Made by a program: the position numbers and the translations under genes
In this document: positions 17,128-25,048 of the stretch, one piece after another
How positions within the stretch are numbered: the stretch's first letter is position 1
Layout of the letters: the number at the start of each line of letters is the position of its first letter
The notes under the pieces: model-generated
What the model was told of the DNA's origin: nothing
Databases searched by the model: none
What the model saw: only the letters and a program-made list of their open reading frames with translations
DNA from: Candidatus Azambacteria bacterium GW2011_GWA2_42_9
GTDB lineage: Bacteria; Patescibacteriota; Minisyncoccia; UBA10092
DNA: 35,511 nucleotides
Direction: 5' to 3'
NCBI GenBank assembly: GCA_000994805.1
Contig: LCEQ01000006.1
Location: forward strand, 1-35,511

Positions 17128-18143
17128 AGCCAACCATAATAACGGTTGCGATTCTGGCAATTGTTTTTCCATTTTTTAGTGCAAGCGCGGCGGACAATAC
17201 ATCTTATGACTATTTACGCGTTTTTTATTACAGAGAAGGCAAACTCGCTCGCGAATCGCTTTTCAGTTATTACAAATCAATAGATATTTTAGCGCCTCAG
17301 TCGTACTCCTTAAACGGCGATGGCAAACTTACCGGAAGCGTCAAGCCGGATATACTAGCATTTGTCGGGGCAAATAAAATAAAAATGATGCCGCTTGTAA
17401 CAAACGGCAATTTCGATAAATCCTATCAAACGCTTCTTAATGATTCCGCCAAACAAGAGGCAGCTATAAACGCCTTAATCGCCGAAGCGGCCAAAAACGG
17501 CTATTGGGGCTGGCAGATAGATTTTGAACAAATGGAATTTGCCTGGCGGGACAGATTTTCCGCTTTCGTTAAAAAAACGGCTGAATCTTTCAAGAAAAAT
17601 AATCTGGTGCTAAGCGTCGCCGTAATCGCCCAGGTTTCCGACAAGCCGGACGATTACCCGAACGACCTTTGGCGCAAAACTATCGGCGTTTACGATTATG
17701 CCGCTTTAGGCGCCGGCGCCGATTTTATAAGCGTTATGTCTTACGACGATCCGGGGTCCATCGGCCCGGTAGTCCAATACTCCTGGCTAAAACGCGTGCT
17801 TGAATACAGCTTAAAATACATACCAAATGAAAAGCTCTCAATGGGTATTCCTCTTTATTACTGGCAGTGGAACAGTACAACCGGCGCTCGCGTCGGAGCC
17901 GGCGGAAGAAAGGGGATTTATAATGTTTTCGCGAAACACAAGGTTTCCGTAAGCTACGACAAAAAAATGGAAGCGGCGTTTCTGACTTACTATAACCGCT
18001 CCAAGCCGTATATAATCTGGTACGAAAATGCCAAGAGCTTGGCAAAAAAGATAGAGCTGATGAAACAATACGAGCTCCACGGCTTTTCCGCCTGGGCGCT
18101 GGGCTTGGAGCTTCCCAGCATTTTCAACGTGATTAAAAAATAA
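17124..18143 (+). CDS. Secreted glycoside hydrolase family 18-like protein
   Basis: From ATG 17124 (not the track's 16992): signal peptide MKPTIITVAILAIVFPFFSASA; 'NGYWGWQIDFEQM' resembles the GH18 DxxDxDxE strand; 'ISVMSYDD', 'MGIPLYYWQW', 'HGFSAWALGLE'. Confidence 0.8.
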   Translation: MKPTIITVAILAIVFPFFSASAADNTSYDYLRVFYYREGKLARESLFSYYKSIDILAPQSYSLNGDGKLTGSVKPDILAFVGANKIKMMPLVTNGNFDKSYQTLLNDSAKQEAAINALIAEAAKNGYWGWQIDFEQMEFAWRDRFSAFVKKTAESFKKNNLVLSVAVIAQVSDKPDDYPNDLWRKTIGVYDYAALGAGADFISVMSYDDPGSIGPVVQYSWLKRVLEYSLKYIPNEKLSMGIPLYYWQWNSTTGARVGAGGRKGIYNVFAKHKVSVSYDKKMEAAFLTYYNRSKPYIIWYENAKSLAKKIELMKQYELHGFSAWALGLELPSIFNVIKK

Positions 18144-18193
18144 CCGGATTTTTGGTTGTCGTGGGAGTAAATTTGAGATAAAATTAAAACAAT

Positions 18194-18928
18194 ATGGCTG
18201 TAAAGAAAAAAATTGGGCTGGCGCTGGGGGGCGGGGGAGCGAAAGGACTTGCCCACATAGGAGTTATAAAAGCGCTTCTGGCCGCCGGGATTGACATTGA
18301 TTATATCGCCGGAACCAGCATGGGAGCTTTGGTAGGCGGGTACTATGCCGCGACTAAAGATATAAAAGCGCTGGAAAATATGGCCTATTCACTTAAAAGA
18401 AGCGATGTTTTCCCTATAACCGAAATACTGAAACGAAAAGATGGAGCACTTTTCCGGGGACAATCGGTGGTTAATATTCTTAAAAAAGAATTTGGTGATA
18501 TTAAAATAGAGAACTGTAAAATTCCTTTCGCCGCTATAGCAACCAATGCTAAAAACGGCGATGAAGCGCGTTTAGATAAAGATAGTTTAATTAATGCCGT
18601 CAAAGCCAGTATTGCCATTCCGGGAGTTTTTTCACCGGTGGAAATTGATGGAAAAATTTTAATGGATGGGGGGCTGGTAAATCCGGTACCGGCCGATGTC
18701 GCACGCCAGATGGGCGCCGAATATGTGATTGCCGTTGATGTTTCAAGTAAATGGTTCATGGCGCCGGAGAAATTGGCAAACACCAGTGATATTTATTCGG
18801 TAATGTCAAGCGCCTTGTCCATAATTGAATATCAAGTGGCAAAAATACCTTTAAAAAGCGCTGATATTGTTTTGCGGCCTCCGGTTTTAAATTATGATTG
18901 GTTGGATTTTAGTAAGGCCAAAGAATAA
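18194..18928 (+). CDS. Patatin-like phospholipase (RssA/NTE-like)
   Basis: 'IGLALGGGGAKGLAHIGVIKAL', 'GTSMGALVGGYYA', 'DGGLVNPVPADVAR'. Confidence 0.92.
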   Translation: MAVKKKIGLALGGGGAKGLAHIGVIKALLAAGIDIDYIAGTSMGALVGGYYAATKDIKALENMAYSLKRSDVFPITEILKRKDGALFRGQSVVNILKKEFGDIKIENCKIPFAAIATNAKNGDEARLDKDSLINAVKASIAIPGVFSPVEIDGKILMDGGLVNPVPADVARQMGAEYVIAVDVSSKWFMAPEKLANTSDIYSVMSSALSIIEYQVAKIPLKSADIVLRPPVLNYDWLDFSKAKE

Positions 18929-18948
18929 ACCGGATTAAAAAAGTGAAT

Positions 18949-18978
18949 CCCCGGGGCGCGCTGCTGCGCGCCCCGGGG
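18949..18978. terminator. Perfect 13-bp GC-only hairpin between convergent genes
   Basis: CCCCGGGGCGCGC-TGCT-GCGCGCCCCGGGG; on the minus strand it is followed by ATTCACTTTTTT. Confidence 0.65.
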
Positions 18979-18992
18979 TGTTTGTTCCCGAA

Positions 18993-19343
18993 CTACTCTG
19001 AGTCGAGAACGATGATCATTCTCGTTTTCTTTCGAGTTATCCGTGATTTTTCCGTAAGAGGAGCCAAGATCACCTTGGTAGCTGGCGTGTGAGCACTGTG
19101 AGTATTCCGACTTAACGCCAATTGCCTGGCTTCAACAATTGTTTCCGGCCAGTTTTTATGGCCGTGACCCTCTGGGCATCTGTACCAATTCATTACTGGA
19201 ATTCGATTAGTAAATTTTGGCCTAAGACTGCGGTATGTGGCTCCCAAATGCCGAAGTGGGCACAATACATCGGGACCACTAATTTGTACCAGTTCTAGCT
19301 TTTCTACACTTAAACCCGACAGATCGCATAAATCGAAAGTCAT
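18993..19343 (-). CDS. Hypothetical protein with putative CPxxH...CPxxH zinc-ribbon-like motif
   Basis: ATG at 19343 preceded by AAGGAGGAATTGATC (minus strand); 'CPLRHLGATYRSLRPKFTNRIPVMNWYRCPEGHGH'. Confidence 0.65.
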   Translation of the reverse strand: MTFDLCDLSGLSVEKLELVQISGPDVLCPLRHLGATYRSLRPKFTNRIPVMNWYRCPEGHGHKNWPETIVEARQLALSRNTHSAHTPATKVILAPLTEKSRITRKKTRMIIVLDSE

Positions 19344-19379
19344 GATCAATTCCTCCTTATGGAGAAAATTGATGGCATG

Positions 19380-19414
19380 CATACTAAAATTCAGCGCAAT
19401 GCTGATTTAGTATG
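19380..19414 (-). promoter_or_regulatory. Inverted repeat/5' leader hairpin upstream of 18993-19343 gene
   Basis: CATACTAAAaTTCAGC-gcaat-GCTGATTTAGTATG at about the predicted transcription start. Confidence 0.55.
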
Positions 19415-19421
19415 TGATTAT

Positions 19422-19450
19422 ATTATATTACAATAAATCAGTTCTGTCAA
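19422..19450 (-). promoter_or_regulatory. Consensus sigma70-type promoter, TTGACA-17 bp-TATAAT
   Basis: Minus strand TTGACA GAACTGATTTATTGTAA TATAAT, exact match to both hexamers with 17-bp spacing. Confidence 0.8.
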
Positions 19451-19561
19451 ATGTATGCATTCAACCGATCGGTTTAATACGTGCATTTTAATCAAAAAAA
19501 TTTTATTTTCATTAAAACTATTATATAATAAAATTAAGTTAAAATTAAATTTAATAAACTT

Positions 19562-20143
19562 ATGAAGTACGAACTGCCCAAATTGGAATACGGCTACGAC
19601 TCGCTTGAGCCGTATATTGACGCCAAGACAATGGAAATCCACCACACTAAGCATCATCAGGGTTATATTGATAAACTTGATGCCGTTTTGGAAAAATATC
19701 CCACAATAGCGGACAAGAGATTAGGGGATTTAATAAAAGAATTACCGACTCTCGCGATAGATGAGACCGACAAAACGGTTTTAAAAAACAACGGCGGTGG
19801 CCATTTGAACCATTCTCTATTTTGGCAGATTATGAGCCCGCAAAAGAATATTGACACAACTCTTGCTGAAGAAATAACAAAAACTTTCAACTCAACTGAT
19901 GAATTTAAAAAGCTTTTTAGCGACACCACAACAAAACATTTCGGAAGTGGCTGGGCGTGGTTGGTAAGAGATGAAGGCGGCGCATTAAAAGTTTACTCAT
20001 TGCCTAACCAAGATTCGCCCTTGGCTTTGGGTCACACTCCGATTTTCGGCTTGGACATTTGGGAACACGCCTATTATCTCAAATACCAGAACCGCCGCGC
20101 CGAATACGTTGATAACTGGTGGAACGTTTTGAAATTATTGTGA
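19562..20143 (+). CDS. Superoxide dismutase (Fe/Mn family)
   Basis: 'YELPKLEYGYDSLEPYIDAKTMEIHHTKHHQGYIDKLD', 'GGGHLNHSLFWQIMSP', 'GSGWAWLV', 'GLDIWEHAYYLKYQNRRAEYVDNWWNVL'. Confidence 0.95.
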   Translation: MKYELPKLEYGYDSLEPYIDAKTMEIHHTKHHQGYIDKLDAVLEKYPTIADKRLGDLIKELPTLAIDETDKTVLKNNGGGHLNHSLFWQIMSPQKNIDTTLAEEITKTFNSTDEFKKLFSDTTTKHFGSGWAWLVRDEGGALKVYSLPNQDSPLALGHTPIFGLDIWEHAYYLKYQNRRAEYVDNWWNVLKLL

Positions 20144-20455
20144 GGGGTTGACCCCGCCCTTGAGATTTCTATAAAGTAATAAGTATGTTTTATATGTATG
20201 TGCTCTTATTAGATAATGATCAGCTTTACATTGGTTTTACTAATGATCTTAAAAAACGTATTAAATTGCATAAAGAAGGGAAAGTATTCACAACTAAGAA
20301 ATTTCTTCCGGTAAAACTTGTATATTATGAGTGTTATCTTGATAAAGAAGATGCTGAACAAAGAGAATTTATGATAAAAAGATTCGGTAGTACTTACTCC
20401 CATCTAAAAAAGAGAATTACCAACAGTATAAAGAAATCTCAAGGGCGGGGTTGAC
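20144..20455 (+). mobile_element. Candidate small GIY-YIG mobile unit with inverted repeats and 9-bp direct repeat
   Basis: GGGGTTGAC at 20144-20152 and 20447-20455; 20-bp perfect inverted repeat ACCCCGCCCTTGAGATTTCT (20151-20170) versus its complement at 20432-20451. Confidence 0.6.
20185..20454 (+). CDS. GIY-YIG nuclease family protein (URI/COG2827-like)
   Basis: 'MYVLLLDNDQLYIGFTNDLKKRIKLHKEGKVFTTKKFLPVKLVYYE...DAEQREFMIK'. Confidence 0.88.
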   Translation: MFYMYVLLLDNDQLYIGFTNDLKKRIKLHKEGKVFTTKKFLPVKLVYYECYLDKEDAEQREFMIKRFGSTYSHLKKRITNSIKKSQGRG

Positions 20456-20478
20456 AGATTCTGTAGATTTGATATACT
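20451..20478 (+). promoter_or_regulatory. Putative promoter TTGACA-16 bp-TATACT
   Basis: TTGACA GATTCTGTAGATTTGA TATACT with extended -10 (TGATATACT); immediately precedes the GC-rich structured region. Confidence 0.7.
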
Positions 20479-20484
20479 CAAGGT

Positions 20485-20950
20485 AGGTTGGGTAGCGGGC
20501 TAGTAGTAGCCCGTGATTACAGCCCAATCCTGCGACTGACCAACGATGGTCAGTCGCAGGATTGACGGTTCTTTTCTTCTCAACAAAGCCAAAAAATCGG
20601 CGCGGCAGTCTTTGCCAAACACCATCAGACTGTCCGAATCTGCCAGAGACTAAACCCCTGCGGTTTGCTTCTGCCGCGCCAAACAAAAATACCGCCTTGC
20701 GCCTGATCATCAGCGGTCAGGGGCAAGGCGGGACGCCTTCCATGGGAGACGGATGGCTCTTACCGTGGCAAGGCCAGACGGCACAGGCCCACCACCCTCT
20801 ATCCAAGTCCAAGCCATCCTGGATAGAGGCGCACTTTTCCTAACGAATCCCGGCCGCATCTACCAAGCCGCGGCTCGGGTGGCCGCCCAAACCCGTCAAA
20901 AGCGGGCCGTGGGCATGGCAGTCACCAAACGGGAGAGCGGGAATTTCTTT
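20485..20950 (+). ncRNA. Candidate large structured noncoding RNA
   Basis: Promoter upstream, no SD-led ORF, GC-rich relative to flanks, nested perfect stems at 20496-20513, 20525-20564, 20599-20608/20671-20680, 20692-20700/20723-20731, 20796-20805/20820-20829, 20849-20879. Confidence 0.6.
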
Positions 20951-21906
20951 CATTCCAAAACACTCCCAATAAAATCTTTATGGCCGTTTAAAAATTCTTG
21001 CGCTGATAAAATCTTCCCGCCTTCAAGCTGTAATTTTTTTATTATTAAAACACCAGCTCCGCATTTCACTCCCAACAATACCCCAATATTTTCAAGTATG
21101 TTGGGGTGTTGTAATGTAAAGATTTCGCCGATTTGGTGATTATTTTTATCTTCTGAGATATTGGCTTCTATAATTTTAAGAATTTTATTTTTGATATTAG
21201 CGTAAGCGCCCGGCCATGGATAATACGCCCGAACCATTCTTTCAATTTCTTCCGCCGATTTTTGCCAATCAATTTTTCCGTCTTCTTTTTTTATTATTTT
21301 CGTATAAGTCGCTTTATTGTATTCTTGGGGAACCGGTTTTATTTTCCCCGAGATATAATCGGGAATTGTTTTTATCAAAAGTTCCGCCCCCAATTCAGCA
21401 ATTTTTTTAGAAAGTGTTTCATAAGTATCGCCATTAGCTATAAGCAATTTGCTATAAGCAATCACTGCTCCGTGATCCATTTCTTCATCAACTTCCATAA
21501 TCGTCACGCCCGTTTCTTTATCGCCGTTTAAAATGGCCGTTTGGATGGGCGAAGCACCGCGGTAATAAGGAAGAAGTGAGCCGTGGACATTTATAAAACC
21601 ATAAACCGGTATGTCTAAAATTTCTTTTGGTAAAATTTTTCCATAAGCGGCGATAATTGCCAGATCCGATTTTAAATTTTTAAATTGTTCTAAAAATTCC
21701 AAATTATCGCGCAATTTTTTAGGCTGGAAAACCGGAATGTCGTGTTTTTCCGCCAGCACTTTTGCTGGCGGGGGAGTGAAAATCTGTTTTCTGCCAACCG
21801 GCTCGTCGGGATTTGTGACAACCGCTGCCGGCGTATAGCCAACATCTATCAATTTTCCCAAAACTATCGCCGCGAATTCCGGCGTCCCGAAAAAAACGTA
21901 TTTCAT
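20950..21906 (-). CDS. fmt: Methionyl-tRNA formyltransferase
   Basis: 'VFFGTPEFAAIVLGKL', 'NVHGSLLPYYRGASPIQTAILNGDKETGVTIMEVDEEMDHGAVI'. Confidence 0.95.
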   Translation of the reverse strand: MKYVFFGTPEFAAIVLGKLIDVGYTPAAVVTNPDEPVGRKQIFTPPPAKVLAEKHDIPVFQPKKLRDNLEFLEQFKNLKSDLAIIAAYGKILPKEILDIPVYGFINVHGSLLPYYRGASPIQTAILNGDKETGVTIMEVDEEMDHGAVIAYSKLLIANGDTYETLSKKIAELGAELLIKTIPDYISGKIKPVPQEYNKATYTKIIKKEDGKIDWQKSAEEIERMVRAYYPWPGAYANIKNKILKIIEANISEDKNNHQIGEIFTLQHPNILENIGVLLGVKCGAGVLIIKKLQLEGGKILSAQEFLNGHKDFIGSVLE

Positions 21907-22379
21907 GATTTGTTTTCTTCAACTTTATATAATTTGTCCGCTTTATCAATAAAAAGAGTTCCGTTCAGGTGATCCATTTCATGCTGAACGACGCGCGCCA
22001 AAAGCCCTTTGGCCCGAATTTTAACCGGTTTGCCGTTTTCGTCCAGCGCCTTGATGGTTAGTTTTTTAGGACGCACTACTGGCCCCCAAGTTTTTTGAAC
22101 CGATAAACAACCCTCTTCAAAAGGAACTTTTTCAGAAGATATATCCTTAATTTCCGGATTTATAAAAACGTAAATTTTGCCTTCAATATTAACAGTAAAA
22201 AGCCGCAGAGAGCGCCCGATTTGAGGCGCGGCTAAACCGATGCCGTTAGCCGCTTTCATGGTTAAAATCATGTCCGCGACGAGCTTTTGTATTTCAGGCG
22301 CTTTTGGATCTTTTACCGGTTCGGACTTTTTTCTTAGCACCGGACCGCCTTCTTGTATTATTTTTAACACTTTTTCCAT
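21903..22379 (-). CDS. def: Peptide deformylase
   Basis: 'GIGLAAPQIG', 'EEGCLSV', 'QHEMDHLNG'. Confidence 0.95.
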   Translation of the reverse strand: MEKVLKIIQEGGPVLRKKSEPVKDPKAPEIQKLVADMILTMKAANGIGLAAPQIGRSLRLFTVNIEGKIYVFINPEIKDISSEKVPFEEGCLSVQKTWGPVVRPKKLTIKALDENGKPVKIRAKGLLARVVQHEMDHLNGTLFIDKADKLYKVEENKS

Positions 22380-22602
22380 AAAATTGAGTTTCCTTTTTTA
22401 AAATCCCCATAAAATATCTTCCTCTGTCGCCGGCTTTGATTTTTCCTTCGTTATGGGCAAGTTTTACCAAACTTAAAATTCTTCTTAAAAACGACTCGTC
22501 GTAAATTTTAGATAGACGAAAATATACTCCCTTGTGTTTTTCATCTCCCAGTCCTTCAACTAAATCCCACGCCAAAACTTGATGTTTAGTAGTCAATGCC
22601 AT
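22294..22602 (-). CDS. Hypothetical protein with basic tail, overlapping def by 86 bp
   Basis: 'MALTTKHQVLAWDLVEGLGDEKHKGVYFRLSKIYDESFLRRILSLVKLAHNEGKIKAGDRGRYFMGILKKE'; protein-like N-terminus upstream of def. Confidence 0.6.
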   Translation of the reverse strand: MALTTKHQVLAWDLVEGLGDEKHKGVYFRLSKIYDESFLRRILSLVKLAHNEGKIKAGDRGRYFMGILKKETQFYGKSVKNNTRRRSGAKKKVRTGKRSKSA

Positions 22603-22680
22603 TACTCTTAAAATATCACAAAAAGCTTTAAAAGAAAAATTTTACTTTTTTTAATAATTAGGATATACTGAAATAGTTTT

Positions 22681-23916
22681 ATGTCCACGGAAAACAGAAA
22701 ATACATATATTTGGCGGTTGTTGTTGTCCTTATTGCCGTATCTTTTGGCGCCGGTTTTTTTTATGGCGCAATAGAAAAATTACCCCACTCGGTGCAGGGG
22801 ATTATCAACCAGGAATTCGGCAAGCCGAAAGAATTTGATTTTTCGCTTTTTTGGGAAGCATGGGACAAGCTCAACGAAAAATACGTTGATCAAAACAAAT
22901 TAAAAGAAGATAAGCTTTTATACAGCGCTGTTTCCGGAATGATTAAGGGAGCGGGGGATCCTTACACTGTATTTTTCCCGCCCCAAGAATCAAAAAGTTT
23001 TAAGCAAGACGTTAGCGGCAGTTTTGGAGGCATCGGCGCTGAAATCGGTAAAAGAAACGGGTTTTTGGTGATTGTCGCCCCGCTTGAAGATACCCCCGCT
23101 CAGCGAGGCGGCTTTCTGGCGGGAGATAAAATTTTAAAAATAAACGGCGAACCGACGGATGACATAACGGTTGAAGAAGCGGTGACAAAAATTCGCGGCG
23201 AAGTCGGTACTAAAGTCACGCTTAATATTTTAAGAGGCAACGACGGCGCCAAAGCCAAAGATATTGTTATTGAACGCGCTATAATTAAAATACCGATTAC
23301 CAAACTCGAAACGCTCAAGAACAATAAAATAGCTCATTTATCATTTTACAGTTTTACTTCAACGGCGCCTTTTGAATTTCAGCAGGCGGCAGCAAAAATT
23401 CTAGCGACAACCGGATACAAAGGCATAATTCTGGATTTGAGAAATAATCCCGGCGGATACTTGGAAGTGGCCGTTGATATCGCCGGCTGGTTTTTTGACA
23501 CCGGAGATTTAATCGCCATAGAACAATTCGGCCAATCGGAACAAAACCAAAAAACCGAGTTTCGGGCCAGCGGCTTGGGCGCTTTAAAAAACTATCCAAT
23601 GGTAGTTTTGGTCAACCAAGGCACGGCTTCGGCCGCTGAAATTTTAGCCGGAGCTCTAAGGGATAACCGCAATATTAAATTAGTCGGAGACAAAACTTTC
23701 GGCAAGGGTTCAGTCCAAGAACTTATTAATTTTAAAGACGGTTCTTCTTTGAAAGTAACCGTTGCCAAATGGCTCACCCCTAAAGGGGTTTCTATTTCTG
23801 ACCATGGACTTGAACCGGATTATAAAATCGCGCCGACCGAAGAAGATATTGCCAAAAATAAAGATCTTCAATTGGATAAAGCGGTGGAAATATTGGAAAA
23901 AATGTTAAATAAATGA
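22681..23916 (+). CDS. S41 family C-terminal processing peptidase (CtpA-like)
   Basis: N-terminal TM, PDZ 'GIGAEIGKRNGFLVIVAPLEDTPAQRGGFLAGDKILKINGEPT', catalytic 'NQGTASAAEILAGAL', 'GDKTFGKGSVQ'. Confidence 0.95.
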   Translation: MSTENRKYIYLAVVVVLIAVSFGAGFFYGAIEKLPHSVQGIINQEFGKPKEFDFSLFWEAWDKLNEKYVDQNKLKEDKLLYSAVSGMIKGAGDPYTVFFPPQESKSFKQDVSGSFGGIGAEIGKRNGFLVIVAPLEDTPAQRGGFLAGDKILKINGEPTDDITVEEAVTKIRGEVGTKVTLNILRGNDGAKAKDIVIERAIIKIPITKLETLKNNKIAHLSFYSFTSTAPFEFQQAAAKILATTGYKGIILDLRNNPGGYLEVAVDIAGWFFDTGDLIAIEQFGQSEQNQKTEFRASGLGALKNYPMVVLVNQGTASAAEILAGALRDNRNIKLVGDKTFGKGSVQELINFKDGSSLKVTVAKWLTPKGVSISDHGLEPDYKIAPTEEDIAKNKDLQLDKAVEILEKMLNK

Positions 23917-24362
23917 AAATAGCCCTGCTTCAAAATGTCCCGAATTTGGGGGAAAAAGGCGAAATTAAGGACGTAAGCGACGGTTACGGCCGCAATTTTC
24001 TTATAAAAAGAAAATTGGCGGAAATTTTAACGCCAAAGCTTGAAAAACAATTGGCGCTTCAAAAAGAAATGAGAGAAAAATCTAAAATAGTCGTTGCAAA
24101 AAAATATTTAATTTTGAAAAAAAAGATTGAAGAATTAAAATTAACATTTAAAACAAAAATAGGGGAGACAGGTAAAGTTTTTGGCTCAATAACTCCGGTA
24201 AAAATAATTGCGGAATTAAAAAAACAGGGAGTCAACTTGGAAAAAGAACAGGTTTTATCAGAGCCAATAAAAACGCTTGGCGAGCATAAAATAAAAATAA
24301 AACTGCCCCAGGGAATTGAGACGGAATTGAAAATCGCGATTGAGCCAAGCGTTTCTAAATGA
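23913..24362 (+). CDS. rplI: 50S ribosomal protein L9
   Basis: '[40 protein letters not shown]'. Confidence 0.92.
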   Translation: MKIALLQNVPNLGEKGEIKDVSDGYGRNFLIKRKLAEILTPKLEKQLALQKEMREKSKIVVAKKYLILKKKIEELKLTFKTKIGETGKVFGSITPVKIIAELKKQGVNLEKEQVLSEPIKTLGEHKIKIKLPQGIETELKIAIEPSVSK

Positions 24363-24627
24363 TGTTTATTATTTTGACAACCCTTCTTCTGCCGTCAAAT
24401 CTTTTTATCTTTTTGGTGGAAAATTTAACGAAACCGGACTTTAAAGCGTACAAAGTGTCGTCGGCGCCTCTTTTGACATTTCTGCCGGCAAGCCATTTGG
24501 TTCCTCTCTGGCGGACCAGAATGTTACCGATTTTAACGGTTTCGCCGTCAAAAAGCTTAACTCCCAAACGTTTAGATTGTGATTCGCGGCCCAATCTTGT
24601 TGAACCAGCCGCTTTAGTATGTGCCAT
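24355..24627 (-). CDS. rpmA: 50S ribosomal protein L27
   Basis: '[62 protein letters not shown]'. Confidence 0.95.
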   Translation of the reverse strand: MAHTKAAGSTRLGRESQSKRLGVKLFDGETVKIGNILVRQRGTKWLAGRNVKRGADDTLYALKSGFVKFSTKKIKRFDGRRRVVKIINII

Positions 24628-24652
24628 ATTAGTTGGTATAATATAACAAATT

Positions 24653-25006
24653 ATGGATATAAAATCAAGATATCAAAATTATATTATTACCGGCTTAATT
24701 TTAGTATTCGGTTTTTTAATTGGATTTGGTTTTGATCGGCTTATTAATTCAAATCAAGCGACGCCGATTATTATTGATAAAAATGTTAAAATCGGCCTGC
24801 CCGTGCAGCAACCGGAATTTTCGGAAAATTCTACCAAATCATTCAATTTTACCGGAGGCAATTTTATCGCTTCAATTAACGGAAATAATTATTACCCCTC
24901 AGATTGCCCTTCGGCAAAAAGAATTAAGGAAGAAAATATGATTTGGTTTGAAAGCGCCCAAGAAGCGGAAACTCAAGGATATAAACCGGCGCAAAACTGT
25001 AGATAA
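24653..25006 (+). CDS. Membrane-anchored protein with Ada-like (metal-binding fold) C-terminal domain
   Basis: N-terminal TM; C-terminal '[38 protein letters not shown]' resembles Ada zinc-binding domain. Confidence 0.65.
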   Translation: MDIKSRYQNYIITGLILVFGFLIGFGFDRLINSNQATPIIIDKNVKIGLPVQQPEFSENSTKSFNFTGGNFIASINGNNYYPSDCPSAKRIKEENMIWFESAQEAETQGYKPAQNCR

Positions 25007-25048
25007 CCCCCATGGATTTACAAATTATATTTGATATATAATTGAAAC

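Noticed and set aside
20485-20950. RNase P RNA, tmRNA, SRP RNA or group I intron as identity of the GC-rich region
   Set aside because: I looked on both strands for the P4 core (GAGGAAAGTC...ACAGAAACCCGGCTTA), tmRNA termini and SRP apical loop. Only isolated similarities were found (minus-strand GGTAAGAGC, plus-strand CAGAGACTA) in the wrong order or without partners. A covariance-model search is still needed.
20562-21139. Plus-strand ORFs 20562-20843 and 20753-21139 and minus 20417-20710
   Set aside because: Open frames are expected by chance in GC-rich sequence; no SD, no domain, mutually overlapping, and 20753-21139 runs into antisense fmt.
21750-21771. 9-bp-stem hairpin CCGCCAGCA-cttt-TGCTGGCGG in fmt as another inserted palindrome
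   Set aside because: It encodes PPPAKVLAE at a position where Fmt proteins normally have a conserved P-P-x-K segment, so it is probably native coding sequence rather than an insertion.
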